From Firmicutes bacterium UBA1047 (lineage in GTDB: Bacteria; Bacillota; Clostridia; Tissierellales; Sedimentibacteraceae): DNA of 10,139 nt. The notes beneath the pieces were generated by a model that saw only the letters and a program-made list of their open reading frames with translations, was not told where the DNA came from and did no database searches. The stretch covers positions 1-10,139 of the forward strand of contig DCDU01000116.1 in the NCBI GenBank assembly GCA_002316585.1, read 5' to 3'. Positions 1 to 6,390 of this stretch are shown piece by piece. The position numbers were made by a program, and so were the translations under genes. Each line of letters begins with the position of its first letter. Within the stretch, counting starts at the first letter, position 1.

Positions 1-753
1 AAATTTTATGAGAAGGATATTGATTTGCTTCTTTCAATACATAAGAAACCCACGGGTATTGCATATGTTTATTTAGAGCCATTTATGGAAATTGAAAAAT
101 ACTATTCGGTTATAAAGAAATTCAGTGATGCTCAAATTTATCAGCATCTGTACACAAATGGAACTTTAGCTGCGGAAGAGACATTGAAAGCATTGGGAGA
201 AGCCGGTCTTAACGAGATACGTTTTAACTTAGGGGCTTCTGAGTGTTCGGATAAGGTTATTGAAATGATTGGAACAGCAAAAAAGTATATTAAAAATGTA
301 GGTATCGAAACTCCTATGACTCCTGAGTTTTTCGAAGATTTTTTAAAGAAGAAGCAAGCAATCCTTGAGACCAACCTTGATTTTATCAATTGCGCGGAAT
401 TGCATTTAAATGAGAATAACATATATAATTATTACGGTGAAAATATGTATATTTCCAGACATGGCTATATCTCACCGGTTTGGAGCAGGGAATTAACTCT
501 GAAGTTCATGAAAATAGCCGACGAAGAAAATTGGGATTTAGCAGTCCATGATTGCTCAAACTACACAAAATTCGCCAGAGGCTTAAATTTGAGCAGCAAG
601 GAGGGTATGTGGTTCGGAGCCAGCAATTATGCCTGTGAGTTTTCCAAGATTCCATACGAAGTATTTATACCCATACTGAATGATGATAATTTCAAATTTT
701 TAAGTGAGGAAAAATTGCCCGAAGATTATAAACCAAAGATGATAGAGCTTTAA
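1..753 (+). CDS. Radical SAM protein, C-terminal part (5' end off the window)
   Basis: The frame is open from base 1, so the gene begins upstream; the TTG at 25 is not a credible start because it has no ribosome binding site and homology-like sequence continues before it. About 250 residues are visible. The stretch YTNGTL followed by LxxLGEAGLNEIRFNLG is the typical beta-strand/helix pattern of the radical SAM TIM barrel (strands 3-4), and IETPMTPEF fits the next strand. The CxxxCxxC motif that holds the 4Fe-4S cluster is expected near the missing N-terminus. A later DCSNYTKFARGLN segment is a distinctive C-terminal motif. The reaction and substrate cannot be told from this part. No convincing terminator follows; a separate strong promoter (806-834) starts the next unit. 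Confidence is high for the superfamily and nil for the exact function. Confidence 0.8.
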   Translation, partial: KFYEKDIDLLLSIHKKPTGIAYVYLEPFMEIEKYYSVIKKFSDAQIYQHLYTNGTLAAEETLKALGEAGLNEIRFNLGASECSDKVIEMIGTAKKYIKNVGIETPMTPEFFEDFLKKKQAILETNLDFINCAELHLNENNIYNYYGENMYISRHGYISPVWSRELTLKFMKIADEENWDLAVHDCSNYTKFARGLNLSSKEGMWFGASNYACEFSKIPYEVFIPILNDDNFKFLSEEKLPEDYKPKMIEL

Positions 754-805
754 GGTGTCTTTTATATTAAACCTCCCGGAAGGAATGGCAACTTTTTCAA
801 TAATA

Positions 806-834
806 TTGATTTCAAAAATCATATATGATATAAT
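806..834 (+). promoter_or_regulatory. Strong sigma-A-type promoter of the xpaC-telA operon
   Basis: TTGATT at 806-811, a 17-base spacer, and TATAAT at 829-834, with a TG one base upstream of the -10 (extended -10). Transcription would start near 841, leaving a leader of about 110 bases before the xpaC start at 952. Confidence 0.75.
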
Positions 835-853
835 TTATAAAATGAAATAAATG

Positions 854-872
854 GAATTTTATGATAAAATTC
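854..872. promoter_or_regulatory. Perfect 19-bp palindrome in the xpaC leader (putative operator)
   Basis: GAATTTTAT (854-862), a single central base, then ATAAAATTC (864-872), an exact inverted repeat about 13-31 bases downstream of the predicted transcription start. It has no T-run after it and too small a loop for a hairpin, so a dimeric repressor site is the more natural reading. AT-rich sequence makes chance palindromes commoner, so function is inferred. Confidence 0.4.
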
Positions 873-951
873 AATTGTAAAAGGATTGAAATTTTGTTAT
901 TTTTATAGATGAAGAAAGTATTATTGAAAAGGTAAAAGCATGGAGGAAACT

Positions 952-2217
952 ATGAATAACCGTGGAGGCTTAAATTTAGGTGATGAAATCCGTAATATTG
1001 TTCAGGATGCAGTGAGCAGTATGGATTTTAACAGACTGAACCGTGATATCAAAAATGTTGTCAGCGGTGCACTTGATGAGGCAAGAAGGTCAATTGCAGG
1101 AAATCGTGCAAATAATTATAAATGGAAAAACCAATCATGGAAGGCTGATGATTATCAGTATAGTCATGATAAGTTTTCACAGACGTGGAATTTTAATAAT
1201 AATCAAGGATGGTATCAAAATTATAAGCCTGTTCCAAGGCTGGATAAAAATACTGTTCCGGTCGGAAAGGTTTCAGGCATATTGCTTACTGTATTTGGCT
1301 CAATAGGAAGCATTGTATTTTTAGTTGCATCATTTGTATTATCTATAATAGGATATAATCTTGGAATCAGCATAATGTATAAGATTATAAGCTTTGTGCT
1401 TCTGCCATTTTTTGCGGCAAGCATGGTTTTATTATTGAATGGAGGAAGAATTCGGAAGAGACTGAAGAGGTTCCAAAAGTATATAGCACAAATGCACAAT
1501 CTTAATTATTTCATGATTAAGGATTTTTCTTCCGCTACAGGACGAAGCAGCAAATATATAGCTAGGGATTTGCAAAAAATGATTGATATCGGAATGTTTC
1601 CCGAAGGACATATAGACGAAAAACAGACCTGTTTTATGTTAAACAACGAAAGTTATGAGCAGTATCTTAAATTATTGGAAAATATGAGAATGAGGGAAAT
1701 GGAGGAAAAGGCAAGGAGTAAAGAAGAGATTTTGCGTCAGGAACAGGAACGGAAAGATAAATTTAATAAGAAGGATACAATGGATCCTGAAATACGAAAA
1801 GCAATAAATGAAGGACGGCAATATGTTCAGAAAATCAGAAATGCAAATATTGAAATACCGGGAGAAGAAATCTCCCGCAAATTAGACAGACTTGAAGCAG
1901 TAACGGGGAAAATATTTGATTATGTGGAGTCTCGTCCTGAAAAGTTTCCTGAAATAAAGAAATTTGCAGAATACTTTTTGCCGACAACATTAAAATTGCT
2001 GGATGCCTACAGGGAATTTGACTACCAGCCTATCAAGGGCGAAAATATATCAACCGCAAAGAAAGAGATAGAAGATACCATGGATACAATTAATCTTGCA
2101 TTTGAGAATTTGCTTGATGACCTGTTCCAGGATGCGGCAATGGATGTATCCACCGATATATCTGTATTGGAGACCATGCTTGCGCAGGAAGGATTATCAC
2201 AAAAGAATATAAAATAA
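952..2217 (+). CDS. xpaC: XpaC family membrane protein (5-bromo-4-chloroindolyl phosphate hydrolysis family)
   Basis: Start chosen at the ATG at 952 (421 aa), not the ATG at 940, because GGAGG lies at 943-947, right in front of 952. Order of parts: an amphipathic N-terminus (DEIRNIVQDAV..DALDEAR type helices, residues 8-50); an Asn/Trp/Tyr/Gln-rich linker (about 55-93); two membrane helices (about 107-134 and 141-164); a basic turn RIRKRLKRF; then a small winged-helix-like segment (about 175-240: ATGRSSKYIARDLQKMIDIG, then a GHID turn). A charged coiled coil (245-275) leads to the C-terminal XpaC core (285-360, with YFLPTTLKLLDAY). XpaC was named from X-phos hydrolysis in Bacillus, but no phosphatase active site is visible and the real role is unknown. 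The gene precedes telA by 19 bases, the usual xpaC-telA pairing, which supports the call. Confidence 0.82.
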   Translation: MNNRGGLNLGDEIRNIVQDAVSSMDFNRLNRDIKNVVSGALDEARRSIAGNRANNYKWKNQSWKADDYQYSHDKFSQTWNFNNNQGWYQNYKPVPRLDKNTVPVGKVSGILLTVFGSIGSIVFLVASFVLSIIGYNLGISIMYKIISFVLLPFFAASMVLLLNGGRIRKRLKRFQKYIAQMHNLNYFMIKDFSSATGRSSKYIARDLQKMIDIGMFPEGHIDEKQTCFMLNNESYEQYLKLLENMRMREMEEKARSKEEILRQEQERKDKFNKKDTMDPEIRKAINEGRQYVQKIRNANIEIPGEEISRKLDRLEAVTGKIFDYVESRPEKFPEIKKFAEYFLPTTLKLLDAYREFDYQPIKGENISTAKKEIEDTMDTINLAFENLLDDLFQDAAMDVSTDISVLETMLAQEGLSQKNIK

Positions 2218-2236
2218 ATTATAGGGGTAGAAAATA

Positions 2237-3385
2237 ATGAATAATGAAGTGCCTAAATTAATACTTGAGCCTTTTAGCGAAGAAGCATCAGCTAAAGAGG
2301 AAATATACGGTGAAATTGCAAAAGAAGAAAGCAATCAGATTGAAAAGCCGTTATTTGATGATAGTACACTGACACCGCAAGAAAAAAAGATGATTGATGA
2401 TTTTGTAAATCAAATTGACTTGACAAAATCCAATCAGATTCTTCAATATGGTGTGGGGGCTCAGAAGAAAATAGCAGATTTTTCAGAGTCCGCACTAAAC
2501 AATGTGAAAACAAAAGATTTGGGTGAAATAGGCGAAATGCTTTCAAGTGTTGTAACGGAATTAAAAAGCTTTGACACTGATGAAGAAGAAAAAGGTTTTT
2601 TGGGTCTCTTCAAAAAATCATCAAATAAGCTTACCGCCATGAAGGCTAAATATGATAAGGCTGAGGTAAATATCAATAAAATCTGTGAGTCTCTTGAGGC
2701 AAATCAGATGCAGCTCCTGAAAGATATAGCAATGCTTGATAAAATGTATAATCTTAATAAAACATATTTTAAAGAGCTTTCTATGTATATATTGGCGGGT
2801 AAAAAGAAGCTATATAAAGTTCAAAAGGAAGAATTGCCTGCATTGATGGAAAAATCTGCCGCCAGTGGTCTGCCGGAGGATGCGCAGGCGGTTAATGATA
2901 TGATTGCCATGTGCAACAGATTTGAGAAGAAGATTCATGATTTGGAGCTGACCAGAATGATATCAATTCAAATGGCACCGCAAATTCGTCTGGTTCAGGG
3001 AAATGATACAATCATGGCTGAAAAAATCCAGTCCACAGTTGTCAACACAATTCCTCTTTGGAAAGGTCAGATGGTTTTAGCCTTAGGGGTTACGCATTCA
3101 AGCCAGGCCGCAAAAGCTCAAAGGGAAGTGACAAATATGACCAATGAGCTATTAAGAAAAAATGCGGAAATACTTAAAACGGCAACAATAGATACGGCAA
3201 AAGAATCAGAGCGCGGAATTGTGGATATCGAGACACTTCGTATCACCAATGAGTCATTGATTTCAACACTCGATGAAGTGATGCGAATTCAGACAGAAGG
3301 CCGCCAGAAGAGGAAAGAAGCGGAAATTGAGTTGAGCAGAATAGAAAAGGAATTGAAAAGTAAGCTTTTAGAGATGAAAGCTTAA
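2237..3385 (+). CDS. telA: TelA family protein (toxic anion resistance)
   Basis: 382 aa, soluble and largely helical. The family signature is RLVQGNDTIMAEKIQSTV followed by NTIPLWKGQMVLALG (about residues 251-284), with long coiled-coil helices before (135-200) and after (290-380, ending in alternating Glu/Lys/Arg). No signal peptide or membrane segment is seen. Family members have been linked to tellurite and other toxic-anion resistance and to cell-envelope antimicrobial stress, but the molecular action is not established. RBS GGGG at 2224-2227, before the ATG at 2237. The gene is co-transcribed with xpaC (19-base gap), suggesting that the soluble TelA works with the membrane-bound XpaC. 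The length is normal and nothing looks broken. Confidence 0.88.
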   Translation: MNNEVPKLILEPFSEEASAKEEIYGEIAKEESNQIEKPLFDDSTLTPQEKKMIDDFVNQIDLTKSNQILQYGVGAQKKIADFSESALNNVKTKDLGEIGEMLSSVVTELKSFDTDEEEKGFLGLFKKSSNKLTAMKAKYDKAEVNINKICESLEANQMQLLKDIAMLDKMYNLNKTYFKELSMYILAGKKKLYKVQKEELPALMEKSAASGLPEDAQAVNDMIAMCNRFEKKIHDLELTRMISIQMAPQIRLVQGNDTIMAEKIQSTVVNTIPLWKGQMVLALGVTHSSQAAKAQREVTNMTNELLRKNAEILKTATIDTAKESERGIVDIETLRITNESLISTLDEVMRIQTEGRQKRKEAEIELSRIEKELKSKLLEMKA

Positions 3386-3429
3386 TAAAAGAAATACAGA
3401 TATCATTATTTATATTGGAAGGTGCTTTC

Positions 3430-3738
3430 ATGGAGAAAGTTTACAAATATACAATTACGAATCAGGAAATATTTGAAAACATTTTTAAGGATGAAAAGAT
3501 TCTCATGAATCATGTTGTTGTTCCGCCGGGCAAGGTATTTCCAAAGCACCCAACTGATGCAGCCGTATACGCGCTGATTACTCTGGGAGAGCTAAGCGTG
3601 GCAATTGAAGATAACGAACCTGAGACTTTTAAGGCAGGTCAGCTTATCAATATTCCCAAAGGTGTAATCTCCGAATTAGGAAACAGGTCAAATGAAATCT
3701 TAGAGCTGTTTGTTGTCAAGTATGAATATGATATATAG
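3430..3738 (+). CDS. Small cupin-domain protein
   Basis: Start set at the ATG at 3430 (102 aa), with GGAAGGTG at 3417-3424 as RBS; the in-frame TTG at 3415 would lie inside that RBS. The protein is a single beta-barrel: VVVPPGKVFPKHPTDAAVY is cupin motif 1, GELSVAIEDNEPETFKAG the turn, and QLINIPKGVISELGN motif 2. The usual HxH(x)3-4E metal triad is reduced: one His in KHPTD, the second ligand position replaced by Thr, and no later motif-2 His. Catalysis is therefore doubtful and a small-molecule-sensing or binding role is possible. It lies 44 bases after telA without an obvious promoter and 29 bases before the DUF3788 gene, so it is probably part of the same operon. The fold is well supported; the ligand is unknown. 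Confidence 0.75.
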   Translation: MEKVYKYTITNQEIFENIFKDEKILMNHVVVPPGKVFPKHPTDAAVYALITLGELSVAIEDNEPETFKAGQLINIPKGVISELGNRSNEILELFVVKYEYDI

Positions 3739-3767
3739 GAAACGTTTATAAGAACGGAGGCTGGTCT

Positions 3768-4211
3768 ATGATTTGGAATGAAATGTTTGATGCCCGGCAT
3801 ATTCCCTCAGGTGAAGATATAGGGGAATACCTTGGCGCAGGAAAATCTGACTGGGATGAACTTACGGCATATATTGAAGAAGAATACCGGGTGAAGCCTA
3901 AAATAGAATACAGCACATGCTCTGCTCAGCCGGGATGGAACGTAAAGTATAAGAAAAGCAGCAAGTCCTTATGTACACTTTATCCGATGGATGGCTACTT
4001 TATTGCATTAGTAGTTGTGGGAGCAAAAGAAGAGGAAGAAGTAAAGGCTTGTATGGATTCAGGCTTATTTACCGCCTATGTTAAACAGCTTTATAATAAG
4101 ACGGGTTATTCGGCTATGGGAAGATGGCTGATGATTGAAGTCAAAAACAAAGATATTATAAATGACATCAAGCAGTTAATTTCAATAAGATTAAGAGCAC
4201 CGAGAGGGTAG
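3768..4211 (+). CDS. DUF3788 family protein
   Basis: 147 aa, full length for this family. Recognisable features are the N-terminal WNEMFDARHIPSGEDIGEYLG, the central KIEYSTCSAQPGWNVKYKKS, the TLYPMDGYFIALVVVG strand, and the C-terminal GRWLMIEVKNKDIINDIKQL. This is a small alpha/beta cytoplasmic protein; the conserved Trp, Lys and Tyr residues suggest ligand binding, but no function is established for the family. RBS GGAGG at 3756-3760, seven bases from the ATG. It is the last gene of the + strand unit: its stop codon lies in the loop of the transcription terminator. Codon use resembles its neighbours. The family call is fairly sure; no reaction can be assigned. Confidence 0.78.
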   Translation: MIWNEMFDARHIPSGEDIGEYLGAGKSDWDELTAYIEEEYRVKPKIEYSTCSAQPGWNVKYKKSSKSLCTLYPMDGYFIALVVVGAKEEEEVKACMDSGLFTAYVKQLYNKTGYSAMGRWLMIEVKNKDIINDIKQLISIRLRAPRG

Positions 4212-4232
4212 TTATTTCTCGGTGCTCTTTTT
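4194..4232 (+). terminator. Rho-independent terminator of the xpaC-telA-cupin-DUF3788 unit
   Basis: A perfect 12-bp stem (AGAGCACCGAGA at 4194-4205 with TCTCGGTGCTCT at 4217-4228), an 11-base loop holding the DUF3788 stop codon, then five Ts (4228-4232). In the other direction only a weak T-rich tract follows, so termination of the convergent gene here is less certain. Confidence 0.85.
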
Positions 4233-4242
4233 GGCTGCTGCT

Positions 4243-5250
4243 TTAAATAAGTTTCAAACGTGAATCTTCTTTAAAACACTTTCTTGCAGGGTTTCCTTCA
4301 ACGCGCCAAATCTGCTTTCGTTTTAAATCGTAGATTACAGACCAAACGGTATCTGCTCCCTGCTTGCGGTTGTACTGGCACGTAAAACCGTATTTTCCCG
4401 CAAGGACATCCCGGGCAAAAGCTACCGTATAGCCATCTTTATTTTGCTCTAAGGCGGTGTATACGGTCTGATAGCGCTCACCGGAACGCCAGTCATCAAT
4501 ACCGGGATTTCGATATGCCTTCATTTTTTCGGAATTGAAGTTATTGGCAGTGGCAACAAATTTTTCTCCGTCACGAGGGCGAATGACTGCTATCTCGCTT
4601 GGATTGCATTCCACAACAACAATCTCTCCGCTTTTATCTGCTATGGTAAAAGTCTGCGCGGATGCAACGGGCAGCCGGTGCAGGGCTGTCAATACTTCGC
4701 CGGTTGTTTTGCACTTTTCCAAAAAATATCGTGATAGCATTCCGGCATTTAGTCCGGGCTTTCGCAAATGAGGGTATACAAAGGTAATTCCAACGGCTAA
4801 ACCGTGGATGTTTACACCATCCTCCATCTGTACAAAGGCGGTGGTGTTTCCATTGAAGGAGTAGCAATCTTTCAGGTTATACAGGCAGTTCATGTAAAGC
4901 TTCTCAAGGCTCACTAAAAAATCACTGTTCCGTGCAAAGATGATTTCGTCGTCTGTGCTGACAGCAAAACAAGTGCACTTGTTGTCAAGCTCGAAGCAAT
5001 ACATGGAAAACAGCAGTGCATGAAGCGTTTCTGTCGGCACCTTATTTCCATCGGCGATACCTTGTATTTCCTCCAAAACTTCAGGGAAATGTTTCCGGTA
5101 TTCTATGACACATTCTTTTGCAAAGGCATATCTATCCTCTGTTAATTCAAAGGCAGGGCAATAGTCCAGCGACTTTCCTTTTTTTAGAAGCAAGCTTCCC
5201 CATTTATAACCGACATTATAGTGTGTTCCTACAAATCTTCCGTGGTACAT
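4243..5250 (-). CDS. C45-type Ntn hydrolase / acyl-CoA:6-APA acyltransferase-like protein
   Basis: Start chosen at the ATG at 5250 (335 aa), with GGAGAG just upstream (5257-5262). An ATG at 5289 is in frame but has no RBS and lies about 5 bases from the predicted transcription start. The protein opens with MYHGRFVGTHYNVGYKWGSL, typical of this family. NKCTCFAVSTDDEIIFARNSD (residues 90-110) matches the region in which the N-terminal nucleophile Cys is freed by self-cleavage; the Cys before Thr (residue 92) is the likely nucleophile, followed by the Arg-Asn-Ser-Asp motif. Family members cleave or transfer linear amide bonds (penicillin acyltransferase and choloylglycine hydrolase relatives). 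There is no signal peptide, so it is probably cytoplasmic. It is single, convergent with the DUF3788 gene, and its substrate cannot be inferred from neighbours. Confidence 0.82.
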   Translation of the reverse strand: MYHGRFVGTHYNVGYKWGSLLLKKGKSLDYCPAFELTEDRYAFAKECVIEYRKHFPEVLEEIQGIADGNKVPTETLHALLFSMYCFELDNKCTCFAVSTDDEIIFARNSDFLVSLEKLYMNCLYNLKDCYSFNGNTTAFVQMEDGVNIHGLAVGITFVYPHLRKPGLNAGMLSRYFLEKCKTTGEVLTALHRLPVASAQTFTIADKSGEIVVVECNPSEIAVIRPRDGEKFVATANNFNSEKMKAYRNPGIDDWRSGERYQTVYTALEQNKDGYTVAFARDVLAGKYGFTCQYNRKQGADTVWSVIYDLKRKQIWRVEGNPARKCFKEDSRLKLI

Positions 5251-5300
5251 TTTTAACTCTCCGTTCTTTATATTGAGAGTTGACGTCATCTCTTGAATTA

Positions 5301-5329
5301 AGCGTAACTGAATAAAAATTTTATGTCAA
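5301..5329 (-). promoter_or_regulatory. Promoter of the C45 hydrolase gene
   Basis: Read on the - strand: a consensus TTGACA (5329-5324), a 17-base spacer, and TACGCT (5306-5301), a weak -10. The predicted start near 5294 gives a leader of about 45 bases to the ATG at 5250 and supports that start codon over 5289. Confidence 0.5.
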
Positions 5330-5361
5330 GAACTATATTAAATTCAAATTGCGTTAAGCTC

Positions 5362-5417
5362 TATGGAGGACTTTTACTTAATAGTCAAATTTTATGGAGC
5401 TTCCTCAATAGGCAAAT
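5362..5417 (+). repeat. Imperfect tandem direct repeat (about 31-bp period)
   Basis: TATGGAG...AATAG.CAAAT occurs at 5362-5390 and again, four bases shorter inside, at 5393-5417. The shared blocks are TATGGAG (5362-5368, 5393-5399), AATAG (5380-5384, 5407-5411) and CAAAT (5386-5390, 5413-5417). Function unknown. Confidence 0.35.
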
Positions 5418-5449
5418 ATCAATAGAAATTTCCACCGTTAAAAGGAAAG

Positions 5450-5498
5450 CAGTATCGGATTTTATCCCGTACTGGCAGAGTGCAGATATTCATATCTG
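5450..5498. repeat. Two adjacent inverted repeats downstream of the antitoxin gene
   Basis: First: CAGTATCGGAT (5450-5460), loop TTT, ATCCCGTACTG (5464-5474), paired on the + strand with one mismatch and one G-U. Second: CAGATAT (5483-5489), two bases, ATATCTG (5492-5498), perfect. Neither is followed by a T-run on the - strand, so they are poor intrinsic terminators for the TA operon, though RNA 3'-end structure or an element end is possible. Confidence 0.4.
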
Positions 5499-5501
5499 AA
5501 T

Positions 5502-5810
5502 TTAGGTGGTACTATTATCATTGGGTTTTTCTTCAATTTTTATTGTAAGATCTAAGGCATCTAAATATCTTAATAAGTTTTTAAGTGTAGGGGAGTTGCC
5601 TTCAGTTTCAATCCTTGAAACAACTTGTTGTTTTAATCCGGAACGTTCTGCTACAATACTCTGAGATACACCTGACTCTTTTCTTTTATTAACAATTTCT
5701 TTTATAAGCTCATATTCTCTATCAGCTTGAAAATAAGCCTTTTTAAAATCCTCATTTTTTTCAATTCGTTCTTTCACTTCTTTTTGTACATCTACTTTTT
5801 TAAATGGCAT
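5502..5810 (-). CDS. higA: HigA-like antitoxin, XRE helix-turn-helix
   Basis: Start set at the ATG at 5810 (102 aa), with AGAGGTG seven bases upstream; the in-frame TTG at 5816 lies between RBS and ATG. An N-terminal charged helix (residues 1-38) is followed by the HTH (about 40-90): KRKESGVSQSIVAERSGLKQ, then VVSRIE as recognition helix, then SPTLKNLLRYLDALDL. The C-terminus (KIEEKPNDNSTT) is short and polar. In such modules this protein neutralises the upstream toxin and represses the shared promoter. It begins 15 bases after the toxin stop, so the two are co-translated from one message, toxin first as in higBA. The 22-bp palindrome at 6231-6252 is its likely operator. The family is clear; pairing with the toxin is by context. 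Confidence 0.85.
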   Translation of the reverse strand: MPFKKVDVQKEVKERIEKNEDFKKAYFQADREYELIKEIVNKRKESGVSQSIVAERSGLKQQVVSRIETEGNSPTLKNLLRYLDALDLTIKIEEKPNDNSTT

Positions 5811-5825
5811 AATCAAACACCTCTT

Positions 5826-6173
5826 TCATATAAACTTTTTACCAAGTTCTCTACCAAGCTCCTTGGCTCTTTTTATTGCCTTATTAAGTTCAAATTTCTC
5901 AGCTTTTCCTTTTTGTTTCTTGCATACATGAAGAATATAAAAATTGTTTTCATCAGCTATAACATACATAAATCTGTCTCTATAATTAAATTTTATTTCC
6001 CATAGTTTACCTATAAGATGTCGTGTGTTCAATAATTCGAGAGCATTTAAACCATCTTCTTCAATTGCTCGTTTAATTCTATAACCCTCTGAACTTTCCT
6101 GTGGTTCAAGTTTATCAAGATACTCATTTATCAAATCCTTTCCACCAGCAGTTATATAATCAAATACATTCAT
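5826..6173 (-). CDS. higB: HigB/RelE-type toxin (phage-derived Gp49-like family)
   Basis: Start preferred at the ATG at 6173 (115 aa), with AAGGA a few bases upstream; an in-frame ATG at 6203 has no RBS. The N-terminus GGKDLINEYLDKL and the core LIGKLWEIKFNYRDRFMYVI plus NNFYILHVCKKQKG and ELNKAIKRAKELGREL match the Gp49-like/HigB fold, a small basic RNase that cuts mRNA on the ribosome. The basic residues in the KFNYRDR strand and the CKKQKGKAEKFE loop are where such enzymes place catalytic residues. It is first gene of a two-gene operon with the XRE antitoxin 15 bases downstream. The frame is intact, with no sign of decay, so the module is likely functional. Confidence 0.85.
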   Translation of the reverse strand: MNVFDYITAGGKDLINEYLDKLEPQESSEGYRIKRAIEEDGLNALELLNTRHLIGKLWEIKFNYRDRFMYVIADENNFYILHVCKKQKGKAEKFELNKAIKRAKELGRELGKKFI

Positions 6174-6228
6174 ATCATTATCCTTAGTGACTAAATTATA
6201 CATTAAATATGTTGTAATTTACATTATC

Positions 6229-6257
6229 ATTATACAACAAATATGTTGTATAGTCAA
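6229..6257 (-). promoter_or_regulatory. Promoter of the toxin-antitoxin operon
   Basis: Read on the - strand: TTGACT (6257-6252), a 17-base spacer, and a perfect TATAAT (6234-6229). The -35 abuts the -35 of the divergent promoter at 6258-6286. The spacer is filled by a palindrome, so binding there should block RNA polymerase. Confidence 0.8.
6231..6252. promoter_or_regulatory. 22-bp palindromic operator in the TA promoter
   Basis: TATACAACA (6231-6239), spacer AATA, TGTTGTATA (6244-6252): a perfect 9-bp-arm inverted repeat spanning from the -10 to the -35 of the TA promoter. A 12-base partial copy, AAATATGTTGTA, recurs at 6205-6216 and 6239-6250, giving a possible second half site downstream. 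This is the expected layout for autorepression by an XRE antitoxin; the protein-DNA assignment is inferred. Confidence 0.72.
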
Positions 6258-6286
6258 TTGAAATATTTTCAAATTATTGTTATAAT
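6258..6286 (+). promoter_or_regulatory. Promoter of the truncated TetR gene, divergent from the TA promoter
   Basis: TTGAAA (6258-6263), a 17-base spacer, TATAAT (6281-6286). Transcription would start near 6293, just ahead of the two operator-like repeats. The sequence AGTCAATTGAAA contains the two back-to-back -35 boxes. Confidence 0.65.
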
Positions 6287-6298
6287 CCATACTACATA

Positions 6299-6354
6299 TT
6301 GACCTGTTAGGTAAATGACGTTATGGTTATTGCATTGACCTGATAGGCAAATAA
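6299..6354. promoter_or_regulatory. Two TetR-type operator repeats upstream of the tetR relic
   Basis: TTGACCTGTTAGGTAAATGA (6299-6318) and TTGACCTGATAGGCAAATAA (6335-6354) match at 17 of 20 bases and lie 36 bp apart. The first contains the dyad ACCT-GTT-AGGT, the second a one-base variant of it. Position in the leader of a TetR gene suggests autoregulation; each also begins with a -35-like TTGACC, so further promoters are possible. Confidence 0.6.
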
Positions 6355-6390
6355 GCTGAATAATAAAATAGATTATAGAAAGGTGATATT

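Larger units (their letters stand above)
5323..5499 (+). other. Unassigned 58-codon open frame, possibly a coding relic
   Basis: The ATG at 5323 to TGA at 5497-5499 is open for 58 codons, notable in such AT-rich DNA. There is no RBS, and the ATG lies inside the -35 box of the divergent hydrolase promoter, so it is unlikely to be expressed as drawn. The C-terminal part (VKRKAVSDFIPYWQSADI) looks protein-like, but I recognise no family. It may be the tail of a deleted gene or chance. The stretch also holds the repeats noted separately. Confidence 0.2.

Noticed and set aside
940..951. ATG at 940 as xpaC start
   Set aside because: The strong GGAGG lies between 940 and the ATG at 952 at correct spacing for 952; nothing comparable precedes 940.
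4535..4771. 78-codon + strand open frame inside the C45 hydrolase gene
   Set aside because: Antisense shadow of a well-supported gene; no RBS or family motif.
5251..5289. ATG at 5289 as start of the C45 hydrolase
   Set aside because: No RBS, almost at the predicted transcript start; the ATG at 5250 has GGAGAG and family-like first residues.
5483..5498. Perfect palindrome as terminator of the TA operon
   Set aside because: Only two bases between arms and no T-run on the - strand; kept as a repeat only.
5727..6005. 92-codon + strand open frame opposite the toxin gene
   Set aside because: It is the complement of Lys/Glu-rich coding sequence, giving a Phe/Leu/Ser-rich product, with no RBS; the - strand toxin and antitoxin explain it.
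6299..6354. The two TTGACCTG repeats as insertion-sequence ends or a CRISPR-like array
   Set aside because: Only two copies, directly placed in a tetR leader, containing dyads of operator type and no element between them.
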